A stretch of DNA of 64,000 nt from Hymenobacter perfusus (GCF_003944765.1 NZ_RWIU01000001.1:930001-994000), one strand, 5' to 3'. Positions 48,288 through 57,254 are shown, counted from the stretch's first letter. A program made the numbers and translations. The notes: generated by a model not told the origin, from the letters alone.

Positions 48288-48941
48288 ATGCTGCTACAAG
48301 CAAAAAGGATAAAAACGCTGCTCCTGGTGCTGCTGCTAATCAGCAGCTTCGGCGGCCGTGCCCAAGCCCCGACGGCTAACACTGAAGCTCTGTTGGTCAT
48401 GGACATGCAGGATTCCATTTTAAGCTTTTTGCCCAGTGCCAGGGCCCAAGAACTGACCAGCCAAGTGGCGAAAGCGGTGGCGGGCGCGCGGCAAAAGGGC
48501 GTCCTGGTTATCTACGTCCGGGCCGGGTTCCGGCAAGGAGCACCCGAGATTAGCGACAACAACAAGTTCCTTGCCGCTCACCGCGAAAAATACGCCATGG
48601 GCAACGCCGCGCAGGCCCTGAAACTCACGCCGGCCCTGGCTCCGCTCGCTAAGGATATTGTCGTCGACAAGCACCGCATTGGCGCTTTCACCGGCAGCGA
48701 CCTGGAAATGCTGCTGCGTGCCCACCACATCCAGCGACTGATACTCTGCGGCTTTGCCACCAGCGGCGTGGTGCTGACCACCGTGCGCGAGGCGGCCGAT
48801 AAGGACTTTCAACTCACGGTGCTCTCGGATGGGTGCGCGGATGTGGACGCTGAAGTCCACCGGGTGCTCACTACCAAGGTATTTCCCTCGCAGGCCGAGG
48901 TGCTCCCCATTGCGCAGTGGCTGGCGACCAGCCCGAAGTAA
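48288..48941 (+). CDS. Isochorismatase-like cysteine hydrolase (exported)
   Basis: This is a 217-aa protein from the ATG at 48288, with a signal peptide (TLLLVLLLISSFGGRAQA). The cysteine-hydrolase triad is in place: Asp in ALLVMDMQDSI, Lys in IVVDKHRIGAF and Cys in LILCGFATSGVVLTTVREA. It may hydrolyse amides or vinyl ethers; the substrate is unknown. The aldo/keto reductase gene follows after 18 bp, making a two-gene operon. A degenerate operator lies upstream. Confidence 0.88.
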   Translation: MLLQAKRIKTLLLVLLLISSFGGRAQAPTANTEALLVMDMQDSILSFLPSARAQELTSQVAKAVAGARQKGVLVIYVRAGFRQGAPEISDNNKFLAAHREKYAMGNAAQALKLTPALAPLAKDIVVDKHRIGAFTGSDLEMLLRAHHIQRLILCGFATSGVVLTTVREAADKDFQLTVLSDGCADVDAEVHRVLTTKVFPSQAEVLPIAQWLATSPK

Positions 48942-48959
48942 CACCTAAAAACGAAACCT

Positions 48960-50045
48960 ATGCTGAACTACCGCAAATTGGGGACGACCGGAATGGTCGT
49001 CTCGGAACTCGCCCTGGGCACCATGTACTTTGGCGACGAAACCCCGGAGGCTGATGCCTTCGCCATTCTCGACGGCTTTGTGGAGGCGGGTGGCACGCTG
49101 CTCGACACCTCGGACGTGTACGTGGGTGGCGTGGCTGAGCAGGTGCTGGGCCGCTGGCGGGCCGCCCGGCCCCGCGACATCACCGACCGGGTGGTGCAGG
49201 CCACCAAAGGCCGGTTCAGCGCCAGCCCCGACCCCAACGACCAGGGCCTGTCCCGCCGCCACTTGAGCCGGGCGCTCGATGCCTCGCTCCAGCGCCTCGG
49301 GGTCGAAACCATCGACCTCTACCAGCTGCACGCCTCGGATATGCAAACGCCCGTGGCCGAAACGCTCGCCTTCCTGAACGATGCCGTGCGGGCCGGTAAG
49401 ATTCACTACATCGGGCTGTCCAACTTCACCGGCTGGCAGCTCCAGTTGATGGTTTCGACGGCGCAGGCCCAGGGCCTTACCGTGCCGGTGAGCATCCAGG
49501 CGCAGTACAGCCTGCTTTCGCGGGAGATTGAGTGGGAAATCGTGCCCGCCGCCCTACACAACGGCCTGAGCCTGCTGCCGTGGTCGCCGCTGGCGGGGGG
49601 CTTCCTGGCCGGCAAATACGAGCGGGGCACCACGCCGGCCGCGGATACACGCGCCGGGTCGCCAAAAGACCTGTACCAGTGGGTATCGGCCGACTACGCG
49701 GCCTCTGACCGCAACTGGGACACCATCGACGCGGTGGTGCGCATCGCTCGGGAAATCGGCGCAACGCCGACCCAGGTGGCCCTGAAGTGGCTTTCCGACC
49801 GGCCGGGGGTAGCGGCCCCCATTTTCGGGGCGCGCACCCTTGCCCAGCTGCGCGAAAACCTGGGCGCTCCGGCGCTCGTTTTGCCCGCAGAAGCCACCCA
49901 GGCCCTGGAGGCCGTGAGTGCGCCCCAAGCCGCCGGCTACCCCTACGGCCGGTTTGGGGAGTGGCAGCGCGAGCGGTGGCTGCATAACGGCCCACCCGCT
50001 CCCGTGCCCGTCATGGCCGGCGGCTCGGCGCATCCGCTGGGGTAA
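48960..50045 (+). CDS. Aldo/keto reductase
   Basis: This is a 361-aa cytosolic NADPH-dependent reductase, without a signal peptide, unlike the one at 44894. The fold is clear: LGTTGMVVSELALGTMYFG, then LDTSDVYVGG (catalytic Asp and Tyr), VVQATKGRFS (Lys), YQLHASDMQTP (His), GLSNFTGWQLQL and the C-terminal GARTLAQLRENLGA. The HHA-type active site and length fit the YajO/AKR11-12 group. It is co-transcribed with the isochorismatase-like gene. Confidence 0.93.
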   Translation: MLNYRKLGTTGMVVSELALGTMYFGDETPEADAFAILDGFVEAGGTLLDTSDVYVGGVAEQVLGRWRAARPRDITDRVVQATKGRFSASPDPNDQGLSRRHLSRALDASLQRLGVETIDLYQLHASDMQTPVAETLAFLNDAVRAGKIHYIGLSNFTGWQLQLMVSTAQAQGLTVPVSIQAQYSLLSREIEWEIVPAALHNGLSLLPWSPLAGGFLAGKYERGTTPAADTRAGSPKDLYQWVSADYAASDRNWDTIDAVVRIAREIGATPTQVALKWLSDRPGVAAPIFGARTLAQLRENLGAPALVLPAEATQALEAVSAPQAAGYPYGRFGEWQRERWLHNGPPAPVPVMAGGSAHPLG

Positions 50046-50127
50046 AGCCAGCGTGCGGAGGTGCCCGGCCCAAGTGCCTGCTACCGTGGTGCGAGTAGCG
50101 CCCGAAAGCCGGCCCCGGCAAAGGGCA

Positions 50128-50160
50128 ACTGTTTGAAAAGTATAGATTACTGTTTGAAAC
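50128..50160 (+). promoter_or_regulatory. AraC-type operator C
   Basis: ACTGTTTGAAAAG (from 50128) and ACTGTTTGAAACC (from 50149) are direct repeats 21 bp apart. The proximal half-site ends 28 bp before the -7 element. The first 13 bases of the site, CTGTTTGAAAAGT, are identical with operator A. Confidence 0.75.
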
Positions 50161-50187
50161 CTTCAAAAAAGCGCGGGGAGAGGCCAG

Positions 50188-50195
50188 TACTTTTG
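50188..50195 (+). promoter_or_regulatory. -7 element of the paoABC operon
   Basis: TACTTTTG is an exact TAnnTTTG match. It gives a leader of about 165 nt before the paoA ATG at 50367. The leader contains a possible 44-codon frame (50261-50395) that overlaps the paoA start. Confidence 0.65.
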
Positions 50196-50366
50196 TAACT
50201 ACCCGTTGACGTGCCCGGCAGTGGCGTTGCCTGCGTTTTACCAACCTAATCCAGAACGCTATGCCCGACCAGCCGTTTCCCGCATCCGACGCGCCGCCAC
50301 CCGACGACGACTCGCCCCTTTATAAAGCAGGCCGCTTCGGCCAAAGACGCAACGAAAACACCCACC

Positions 50367-50999
50367 ATGGACGAATCAAACGACTATCTGTTTAGCCGGC
50401 GGGAAATGCTGGTTAGCACGACCTTAGCTGTTACGGGACTGGCCCTGCTGAACGTGACGGGCGCAGAAGCCGCCCCGGTACCAGTTTCGCAGGCAAAGGT
50501 GTCGTTTACCGTCAACGGCCAACCGCACCAGCTGGAAATGGATACCCGCACCACCCTGCTCGACACCCTACGGGAACACCTGCACCTGACGGGTACCAAA
50601 AAAGGCTGCGACCACGGCCAGTGCGGCGCCTGCACGGTACTGGTCAACGGCCAGCGCATCAACTCGTGCCTGTCGCTGGCCCTGCAACACCAGGACGATG
50701 CCATCACGACCATCGAAGGCCTAGGCACCCCGGACAAGCTGCACCCCATGCAGGCCGCCTTTATCAAGCACGATGGCTACCAGTGCGGCTACTGCACCCC
50801 CGGCCAGATTTGCTCGGCGGTGGCCGTGCTGGCCGAAATCAAGGCCGGCATGCCCAGCCACGTCAGTGCCAGCCTCTTGGAGCAGCCCCAGGCCACGAAC
50901 ATGGAGCTGCGCGAGCGCATGAGCGGCAACATCTGCCGCTGCGGGGCCTACTCCAATATTGCCGAAGCGATGAGCGAAGTGGCCGGCAAAGACTCCTAG
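50367..50999 (+). CDS. paoA: Aldehyde oxidoreductase, 2Fe-2S subunit (Tat exported)
   Basis: This is a 210-aa iron-sulfur subunit of a molybdenum-cofactor aldehyde oxidoreductase (PaoA/YagT type). The twin-arginine leader is SRREMLVSTTLAVTGLALL. A plant-type 2Fe-2S domain has GCDHGQCGACTVLVNG...SC (four Cys), and the helical second cluster has QCGYCTPGQI and NICRCGAY. The complex is folded in the cytoplasm and then exported to the periplasm. It begins a three-gene operon: 12 bp separate it from paoB. An AraC-type operator and exact -7 element precede it. Confidence 0.9.
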   Translation: MDESNDYLFSRREMLVSTTLAVTGLALLNVTGAEAAPVPVSQAKVSFTVNGQPHQLEMDTRTTLLDTLREHLHLTGTKKGCDHGQCGACTVLVNGQRINSCLSLALQHQDDAITTIEGLGTPDKLHPMQAAFIKHDGYQCGYCTPGQICSAVAVLAEIKAGMPSHVSASLLEQPQATNMELRERMSGNICRCGAYSNIAEAMSEVAGKDS

Positions 51000-51011
51000 A
51001 AACAGCGAATT

Positions 51012-51962
51012 ATGAAGACTTTCACCTACGAGCGCGTGCGCACGCCCGCCGAAGCCGCCGCCGCCGCCGCCCGCACGCCGGGGTCGAAGTTTCTGGCCGG
51101 GGGCACCAACCTGCTCGATTTAATGAAACTCGAAATCGAAACCCCGGCCCATATCATCGACGTGGGGAAAGTGGGGCTCGACAAAATCGAACCCACTCCG
51201 GCCGGGGGCCTGCGCATCGGGGCGCTGGTAACCAACACCGACCTAGCCAACCACCTCCCCGTGCGGCGGGACTACGGCCTGTTGTCCAGGGCGTTGCTGG
51301 CGGGGGCTACGGGGCAGCTCCGCAACAAAGCCACCACCGCCGGCAACCTCTTGCAGCGCACCCGGTGCCCCTACTTTTATGATACCAACCAGCGCTGCAA
51401 CAAACGGGTACCCGGCAGTGGGTGCGCGGCCATTGCCGGCTTCAGTCGCCAGTTAGGCGTCATCGGGACCAGCAATGCCTGCATCGCCACCCACCCCAGC
51501 GACATGGCCGTGGCCATGCGCGCCCTCGACGCGGGGGTAGAAACCGTGAAAGCTAACGGGACTACCCGCACCATTCCCCTAGCCCAGTTCTACCGGCTGC
51601 CGGGCCAAACTCCCCACCTGGAGACGATCCTGGAGAAAAACGAACTCATCACGGCGGTGCTGCTGCCGCCTCCCGTGGGCGGGGTGCATATCTACCAGAA
51701 AGTGCGCGACCGGGCTTCCTACGCGTTTGCGCTCATCTCGGTCGGGGCCATTGTACAGAAAGACGGCACCGGCCGGATTGCCGTGGGCGGGGTAGCCCCC
51801 CAGCCCTGGCGCGTAGAAACCGCTGAGCAGCTGCTGCCGGCCGGCGCGAAGGAATTTACCGCGCAGCTGCTGCAAGGGGCCCGGCCCACGAAGGAAAATG
51901 CATTCAAGCTGGCACTGGTGGAAAACACGGTAGCCGCCGTTCTAAACGAGGCAAGACACTGA
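51012..51962 (+). CDS. paoB: Aldehyde oxidoreductase, FAD subunit
   Basis: This is a 316-aa FAD-binding subunit passing electrons from the molybdenum subunit. FAD contacts are in [20 protein letters not shown] and [24 protein letters not shown]. It has the extra 4Fe-4S cluster cysteines of the PaoB/YagS group ([20 protein letters not shown] and the Cys in [12 protein letters not shown]). The C-terminal CO-dehydrogenase flavoprotein-like part ends near residue 316. Its stop is immediately followed by the ATG of paoC, so the two are translationally close. Confidence 0.9.
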   Translation: MKTFTYERVRTPAEAAAAAARTPGSKFLAGGTNLLDLMKLEIETPAHIIDVGKVGLDKIEPTPAGGLRIGALVTNTDLANHLPVRRDYGLLSRALLAGATGQLRNKATTAGNLLQRTRCPYFYDTNQRCNKRVPGSGCAAIAGFSRQLGVIGTSNACIATHPSDMAVAMRALDAGVETVKANGTTRTIPLAQFYRLPGQTPHLETILEKNELITAVLLPPPVGGVHIYQKVRDRASYAFALISVGAIVQKDGTGRIAVGGVAPQPWRVETAEQLLPAGAKEFTAQLLQGARPTKENAFKLALVENTVAAVLNEARH

Positions 51963-51963
51963 T

Positions 51964-54171
51964 ATGAAATTTGAAACCCCCGCCGGCATCAATCCCATTG
52001 ACCAGCAGAAGGTTATTGGCCAGCCGGCTAGCCGCCTCGAAGGCCCGCTGAAAACGACTGGCACGGCACCCTACGCCTACGAGTACCACCAGGCCGCGCC
52101 GAACCCCGCCTACGGGTACGTGGTCGGGGCTGCTATTGCTAAGGGACAAATCAGACGCATTGACCGGCGCAAAGCGCAGGCCGCGCCCGGCGTGCTGGCC
52201 ATCGTGACGGCGGCCGATGTCGGGCAACTGCCGCCGGGCAAGTTCTACGCCGACCGCCTGCTGGCGGGGCCGGCCGTGGACCATTACCACCAGGCCGTGG
52301 CGGTGGTAGTAGCCGAAACCTTCGAGCAGGCGCGGGCCGCCGCGGCCCTGCTAAAGGTCACGTACACCCAAACCAAGGGAGCCTTCGACCTCACGGCAGC
52401 TAAAGACACGGCTATCGTACCCAAGCAAGGGGAGTTTGGCGGCGCCCCGCAAACAAAGGTCGGGGACTTCGAGGGCGCCTTCGCGGCTGCCCCCGTCCAG
52501 CTGGACGCCACCTACACCACCCCCGACCAGACCCACGCCATGATGGAGCCGCACGCCACGATGGCCCACTGGCAAGGCGACAAGCTCACATGCTGGTGCT
52601 CGGTACAGCAACTCAACTGGGGGGCGCGGGACCTGGGCACCATTCTGGGGATTCCGCAGGAAAACATCCGGCTGATTTCGGCTTATATCGGCGGAGGGTT
52701 TGGCGGGAAAGGCACGGCGCTGTCCGACCTCGTGATGGCCTCGTTAGCCGCCCGCGCCGCCGGCCGGCCCGTGAAAGTAGCCCTGACCAGGCCCCAGATT
52801 TTCAACAACACCACCCACCGGCCCGCCACCATTCAGCGCATTCGCCTGGGGGCCACGCCCGACGGCATCCTCACCGCCATCGGGCATGAAAGCTGGTCGG
52901 GCAACCTTCCCGGCGGGCGCACCGAAGCGGCCACCGCGTCGACCAAGCTGCTGTACGCGGGGGCCAACCGCTTCACCGAGCTGCGGCTGGCCGTGCTCAA
53001 CCTGGCGGAAGGTAATGCTATGCGCGCGCCAGGCGAAGCCACCGGCATGATGGCCCTGGAAATTGCGATGGACGAACTGGCCGAGAAGCTGCACATGGAC
53101 CCCATTGCGCTCCGTATCAAGAACGATACGCAGGTGGACCCCGAAAAACCGGAACGTCCCTTCTCAACCCGGAAATTAGTGGAGTGCCTGCAAACGGGAG
53201 CCGACCGGTTTGGCTGGAGCAAGCGGGTGGCCACACCCGGCAGCGTGCGGGACGGGCAGTGGCTCATCGGGGTGGGCGTGGCGGCGGCCATCCGGGGCGC
53301 GCCCATCACTACGTCGGCCGCGCGGGTGCGGCTGAACCGGGACGGAATCGTTACGGTCGAAACGGACATGACCGACATCGGCACCGGCAGTTACACCATT
53401 ATCGGGCAAACCGCGGCCGAGATGCTGGGCGTCGGGCTAGATAGGGTCGTCGTCAAACTGGGTGATTCGGCTTTCCCGCAGTCACCGGGTTCCGGGGGGC
53501 AGTGGGGCGCGGCCTCGTCCACCTCGGGCGTGTACGCGGCCTGCCTGAAACTGCGCGAAGCCGTGGCCAAAGCTCTCGGCCTCAACCCCGCAGAAACCCA
53601 ATTTGCGAACGGGCAGGTGCTGGCCGGCAAGCGCAGCTACGCGCTGGGGGATGCCGCCAAGGCGGCCGAACTGGTGGCTGAAGATACCATGACCTATGGC
53701 ACGCTCGCCAAACAGTATGCCCAAGACACGTTCGGGGCGCACTTCGTAGAGGTAGGGGTGCACCGGTACACCCACGAGATACGGGTACGGCGCATGCTGG
53801 CCGTGTGCCACGCCGGACGTATCCTGAACCCCAAAACCGCCCGCAGCCAGGTCATCGGCGCGATGACGATGGGGGTAGGCGCCGCCTTGCTGGAAGAGTT
53901 GGTGGTGGACAAGCAGGTCGGCTTTTTCGTAAACCACGACCTGGCGGGGTACGAAGTGCCCGTTCACGCCGACATTCCGCACCAAGAGGTAATCCTGCTA
54001 GAGGACCTCGACCCCACCATGTCACCGATGAAAGCCAAAGGCATTGGCGAGCTGGGCCTAGTGGGCGTAGCTGCGGCCGTTGCCAACGCGGTATACAATG
54101 CCACCGGCGTGCGGGTTCGCCACTACCCTATTACCTTGGATAAGCTGCTGGGAAAAGTGAACTTGACTTGA
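51964..54171 (+). CDS. paoC: Aldehyde oxidoreductase, molybdenum-cofactor subunit
   Basis: This is the 735-aa catalytic subunit (E. coli PaoC is 732 aa). The N-terminal part has SRLEGPLKTTGTAPYAYE, followed by MMEPHATMAHWQGDKLTCWCS and IGGGFGGKG, the cofactor and dithiolene contacts. GSGGQWGAASSTSG lies in the second half. The catalytic Glu is in KAKGIGELGLVG near the C-terminus. It oxidises aromatic or aliphatic aldehydes to acids, most likely in the periplasm. An MCD-biosynthesis chaperone (PaoD) gene, usual in E. coli, is not present in the window. Confidence 0.93.
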   Translation: MKFETPAGINPIDQQKVIGQPASRLEGPLKTTGTAPYAYEYHQAAPNPAYGYVVGAAIAKGQIRRIDRRKAQAAPGVLAIVTAADVGQLPPGKFYADRLLAGPAVDHYHQAVAVVVAETFEQARAAAALLKVTYTQTKGAFDLTAAKDTAIVPKQGEFGGAPQTKVGDFEGAFAAAPVQLDATYTTPDQTHAMMEPHATMAHWQGDKLTCWCSVQQLNWGARDLGTILGIPQENIRLISAYIGGGFGGKGTALSDLVMASLAARAAGRPVKVALTRPQIFNNTTHRPATIQRIRLGATPDGILTAIGHESWSGNLPGGRTEAATASTKLLYAGANRFTELRLAVLNLAEGNAMRAPGEATGMMALEIAMDELAEKLHMDPIALRIKNDTQVDPEKPERPFSTRKLVECLQTGADRFGWSKRVATPGSVRDGQWLIGVGVAAAIRGAPITTSAARVRLNRDGIVTVETDMTDIGTGSYTIIGQTAAEMLGVGLDRVVVKLGDSAFPQSPGSGGQWGAASSTSGVYAACLKLREAVAKALGLNPAETQFANGQVLAGKRSYALGDAAKAAELVAEDTMTYGTLAKQYAQDTFGAHFVEVGVHRYTHEIRVRRMLAVCHAGRILNPKTARSQVIGAMTMGVGAALLEELVVDKQVGFFVNHDLAGYEVPVHADIPHQEVILLEDLDPTMSPMKAKGIGELGLVGVAAAVANAVYNATGVRVRHYPITLDKLLGKVNLT

Positions 54172-54176
54172 TTCTG

Positions 54177-54216
54177 CACTGAATGGGCCCGAAAAATATT
54201 TCGGGCCCATTCAGTG
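54177..54216 (+). terminator. paoABC terminator
   Basis: CACTGAATGGGCCCGAAA and its exact complement flank a 4-nt loop, 6 bp after the paoC stop. The IS5-family element is inserted directly at its right edge. Confidence 0.85.
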
Positions 54217-54306
54217 AGACTTAGAGCGCGTTTAGGAATTTGGCTAGTGCGTAAATATAAATGAGCTAGTAAGTTGCAGGCGGAGTTCCTAAGCTCCCTT
54301 CTGCTT

Positions 54307-54819
54307 ATGGTTGACGGTTATCAATCCCTTACTGACTCGCAGTGGCAAGTTATGGCCTGCCTGCTGCCGGCGCAAGGGCGCCGCCGGCTGTGTTTGCACC
54401 AAGTAGTCGATGCCCTGCTCTATGTTTGCCGCACCGGTGGCCAGTGGCGGGCCTTACCGGCCGAGTTTCCCGCTTGGACGGCGGTCTATTGCTATTTCTA
54501 CCGCTGGCAGCAAACAGGCCTCTGGGCACGCCTGAACACGGTGCTCAATGCGCTGGATCGGCTCCACGACGGGCGGGAGGCGTTGCCGTCGCTGGTCTGC
54601 GTGGATAGCCAGAGCGTGAAACTGGCGCCCCGCATTTTCGAGCACCGGGGCCTGGACGGGGGCAAGCGTGTCAACGGGCGGAAACGACAGATTCTCACCG
54701 ACTCGGGTGGGCACATCTGGGCCACGCACGTACACGCGGCCAACGGCCACGACAGCTGCGGAGCCCTGGGCTTGCTGCCCCACCGGCCCTGGCGGGCGGC
54801 CCGGGTGCACTGGTGCTGA
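54307..54819 (+). CDS. IS5-family transposase, first frame
   Basis: This gives the N-terminal 170 aa: LTDSQWQVMACLLPAQGRRR, GGQWRALPAEFPAWTAVYCYF, then SLVCVDSQSVKLAP (first DDE Asp), GGKRVNGRKRQILTDSGGHI. The frame ends after a change of frame between about 54785 and 54805. The IS5/IS427 group often uses two frames, so programmed -1 frameshifting is possible; a slippery A/T run is not seen, so a mutation is equally likely. Confidence 0.85.
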   Translation: MVDGYQSLTDSQWQVMACLLPAQGRRRLCLHQVVDALLYVCRTGGQWRALPAEFPAWTAVYCYFYRWQQTGLWARLNTVLNALDRLHDGREALPSLVCVDSQSVKLAPRIFEHRGLDGGKRVNGRKRQILTDSGGHIWATHVHAANGHDSCGALGLLPHRPWRAARVHWC

Positions 54820-55067
54820 CCGACGCGGCTTACCAGGGCCGCTTTGCCGACCACCTGCGCAGCCTCGGCCTGCCCAACCAAGTGGTCAGTCGCCCATCCA
54901 CCCAACGCGGCTTTGTGCCCGTGGCCCGGCGCTGGGTGGTGGAGCGCACATTTGCCTGGCTGGCCTGCTTCCGGCGGCTGGCCGTGGACTATGAATATAC
55001 CCCCGCCAGTCATGCCTGCTGGCTCTTGCTGGCCAACATCACCATGTGCCTAAATCGTCTCCCCTAA
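54813..55067 (+). CDS. IS5-family transposase, second frame
   Basis: This gives the C-terminal part: LTDAAYQGRFADHL (second DDE Asp), then RGFVPVARRWVVERTFAWL with the catalytic Glu, and RRLAVDYEYTPASHA. It is in the -1 frame relative to the first part. The real translated product, if any, would join both frames (GGPGALVLTDAAYQG lies in this frame just before the ATG). Confidence 0.85.
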   Translation: MLTDAAYQGRFADHLRSLGLPNQVVSRPSTQRGFVPVARRWVVERTFAWLACFRRLAVDYEYTPASHACWLLLANITMCLNRLP

Positions 55068-55117
55068 TTCCCAAACACGCTCTAAGTCTTTTCATCCTCC
55101 TTACTTCCCACTGCCCC

Positions 55118-55453
55118 ATGTACGAACACAAAATTGTCCCTAACCTAGACCGCGGCCTCGACCTGCTGCGGGAGGTGCTGGGCGGCAAATGGAAGATGGG
55201 CCTGCTCTATTTCGTGACCCAGGGCCTGCGGCGCCCCAGCCAACTGCACCGCCGACTGCCCTAGGCCACGCGCCGCGTGCTGACGCTGCAGCTCCGGTAG
55301 CTGGTCGACCACGAGCTACTGCGCAAAGAGGACTTCTCGCAGCAGACCCGCCACGTGGAATACCACCTCACCTCCTTGGGCGAATGGGGCCATGCCTACC
55401 AGGGCCAGCTCCGGCGTGTGATTACCGGAGTAGCGCAGCAAACCGCATTGTAA
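55118..55453 (+). pseudogene. HxlR-family regulator with two in-frame TAG codons
   Basis: A single uninterrupted frame encodes a full-length HxlR regulator: LREVLGGKWKMGLLYFVTQG, RRPSQLHRRLP-TAG-ATRRVLTLQLR-TAG-LVDHELLRKED, TRHVEYHLTSLGEWG. The two TAG codons (55262-55264, codon 49; 55298-55300, codon 61) fall where the family usually has Gly/Glu and Glu. Each could arise from GAG by one G-to-T change. No frameshift is present, so inactivation looks recent. The IS5 element ends 28 bp upstream and may have removed its promoter. Confidence 0.85.
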
Positions 55454-55693
55454 CGCTGATAGCCGGCTCCGGGCAGCCTGCGTTGCCTGATGCCGCACCG
55501 ATGGAGCCGCCAGAGCTGCTCCGGTTGCTTACGTGGTCAGGGAAGCTTTTCGCGTCAACTCATGCGCAGGCAGAACAGGCCCCGCGCACCAGCGTTGCGG
55601 TTTCCCCCGGGCCAGGGGCCGGCGCGAGCGTTTACCCATCGGCGTACTCAGGCGCGCAGGCGTCTTAGGGGCCGTACGCGGCACCAGCACCAA

Positions 55694-56104
55694 TTACATG
55701 GATTCATAGGCCCAGATTTGCTGGTCGCTCCGGCGCAGCACGATGCGAAATGGCTGCTGCTTACGGGTGAAGTAGGCGACGGTCACTAATTCGGCCAAGT
55801 CCTCGCTCCAGCTGCTGCCGTAGAGGGAAACGAACGGTTTTTGCTGCAATAGTGAGTACACCTGGGCTGCGTCGGAAATGGGCAGCGCCCGCCCGCCCCG
55901 CCGGAACGGAATCTGCAGCAGCAGCGCATGGTGCCAGCCAGCAACCGGCAGGGTGCGGCTTTTCCAGATTCCGGCGGTGAAAGGCTTGGCGGCCGCGCTG
56001 TCGAGCTGCTGGCCCGTTGCCGCATACGCCGGGTTCAGTTTCAGCGCGGCATCCACCACGTGCGTGGCTTCATGCAGCAGCACGTAATCCAGCGCGGAGC
56101 GCAC
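55694..56104 (-). CDS. HExxH zinc-peptidase-like protein, 5'-truncated
   Basis: The frame gives 136 aa beginning at a GTG, but homologous-looking sequence (SLAIEAG) continues upstream until it meets the MITE-like element at 56122-56233. The zinc motif is LLHEATHVVD, and a likely third ligand lies ~90 residues later in SWSEDLAELV. No signal peptide remains. The gene has probably lost its 5' end, so it may be inactive. The 240 bp between the HxlR relic and this gene show nothing recognisable. Confidence 0.55.
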   Translation of the reverse strand: MRSALDYVLLHEATHVVDAALKLNPAYAATGQQLDSAAAKPFTAGIWKSRTLPVAGWHHALLLQIPFRRGGRALPISDAAQVYSLLQQKPFVSLYGSSWSEDLAELVTVAYFTRKQQPFRIVLRRSDQQIWAYESM

Positions 56105-56121
56105 ACCCGCCTCGATGGCAA

Positions 56122-56233
56122 GAGAGTATCAAAAAGTGTGGGGCAGTTATCCTTATGTGGGCGGTCTGGGTTACCAGAGGGCTAGTAGTTGCTTAACTCA
56201 AAACCTGATTGCCCCGCACTTTTTGATGCTCTC
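56122..56233. mobile_element. 112-bp MITE-like element
   Basis: 24-bp terminal inverted repeats (left 56122-56145, right 56210-56233; core ATCAAAAAGTG) match at 22 of 24 positions and enclose 64 bp without a gene. The left end touches the truncated HExxH gene. No convincing target duplication is seen. Confidence 0.65.
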
Positions 56234-56410
56234 GAGGCCGTGCGATACCGGCTGCATAAAATGGAAGTCATATACCAAACCGTGGTCGTTAAAAAGCTTC
56301 CCAAGGGCTGCTCCTTTGACGAGCACCTGCAGCAGGTATACCTGAGCCAAGGCGTGGCTTTGGTAGAGGAAGCCGAACGCGGGAAGTGGCTAGTGAAACC
56401 GCAGAGTTGA
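56189..56410 (+). CDS. Hypothetical small protein beginning within the MITE
   Basis: A 73-codon frame starts inside the MITE-like element; an internal ATG at 56261 would give 49 aa outside it (MEVIYQTVVVKKLPKG, FDEHLQQVYLSQGVALVEEA). The composition looks protein-like, but no family is recognised. It could be a fragment of a gene cut by the element. Confidence 0.3.
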   Translation: MLNSKPDCPALFDALEAVRYRLHKMEVIYQTVVVKKLPKGCSFDEHLQQVYLSQGVALVEEAERGKWLVKPQS

Positions 56411-56838
56411 TGACCTGACATCGCGCCGTCGCAGAGCTATCCACTCGGTTGCGGACGCGTCCTTGGCTGATCCTGTGAGCGTGTTGCGAAGCCCCTGCGC
56501 TGTCTAGGGAGGACAGGGAATGAGCTTCTGCTGCCCAGCGCTTCGGCGGTCCTGCGTCGTTGCTTAGCGCGTTGTACTTGTGAGCTGGAATCGGTAGCAG
56601 GGAGAGCTACCCCGCCGCATAAGTACCTGGTTTTGTGTACCACTATCACTACTACTTGGCACCGGCACGCGGCACTTCAGAGGGCGGTATGGGTAACGGC
56701 CAGCGACTGGATACGCTGGGGCTGCGCGTTGCGGCCGTGTGGATGTATAACCTGCCCGAAACGTCCGATTGCCGGCACCCGAAAGGACGGGTACGCGCGG
56801 GCGAAACCGTCGGCGGTTTCGATAAAAGCGTGCGAGGC
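56411..56838. other. Gene-free stretch
   Basis: No convincing gene or RNA is seen between the small frame ending at 56410 and the HxlR gene. Frames here on both strands have erratic composition; it is probably decayed DNA next to the MITE. Confidence 0.4.
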
Positions 56839-57204
56839 TTACTCGCCCGTCTGCATCATGCGGGCGCGGTGGGCCAGGCCCCATTCCGCCAGGCTGTCGG
56901 TCAGGACGGTCAGTGAGCGACCAGTTTCGGAGAGGCTGTAAGTGACCGTCAAAGGTTTGCTCGTGGCCACGTGCCGCACGATGAGCCCGTTGGTTTCCAG
57001 ATCCTGTAGCTCCCGGCTCAGCACTTTGCCGGAGATGCCCGTTACCTCGCGCAACAGGGCCGAGTAGCGCATCGGCTGGTGGCAGAGGCGGGCAATGATG
57101 GCGAGCTTCCACTTGCCGCTCAGGATGTCGAGCGTATCGTCGATGGCACGCATACGATGGGCACAGGCGCCCGTGAAGGAATGATCTACCGAATCTTGCT
57201 GCAT
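56839..57204 (-). CDS. HxlR family transcriptional regulator
   Basis: This is a 121-aa winged-helix regulator. The family core is complete: Cys at FTGACAHRM, DDTLDILSGKWKLAIIARLCHQPMRYSALLREV, then GISGKVLSRELQDLETNGLI and VTYSLSETGRSL. The N-terminal Cys and the neighbouring nitroreductase gene fit a redox- or quinone-responsive repressor. It is divergent from that gene; a 20-bp palindrome and a -7 element for each direction lie between them. Confidence 0.92.
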   Translation of the reverse strand: MQQDSVDHSFTGACAHRMRAIDDTLDILSGKWKLAIIARLCHQPMRYSALLREVTGISGKVLSRELQDLETNGLIVRHVATSKPLTVTYSLSETGRSLTVLTDSLAEWGLAHRARMMQTGE

Positions 57205-57254
57205 GTGAAGAAGTGGTTACCTGATTGTCACCAGACGGACGCGGATGTCCCGGT

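Larger units (their letters stand above)
54217..55089 (+). mobile_element. IS5-family insertion sequence
   Basis: The element is 873 bp long. Its terminal inverted repeats match at about 22 of 24 positions: AGACTTAGAGCGCGTTTAGG at the left, and the complement AGACTTAGAGCGTGTTTGGG at the right. It carries a transposase split in two overlapping frames. No clear target duplication is seen; the flanks are palindromic at the ends, which blurs the boundary. It separates paoC from the broken HxlR gene. Confidence 0.85.

Noticed and set aside
54217..55089. A target-site duplication for the IS5-family element.
   Set aside because: The flanking bases are mutually complementary, not directly repeated, so no duplication can be defined.
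56635..56916. A 93-codon plus-strand frame (with a His/Tyr-rich start) as a gene.
   Set aside because: Its second half overlaps the convincing HxlR gene on the other strand and no family resemblance was found.
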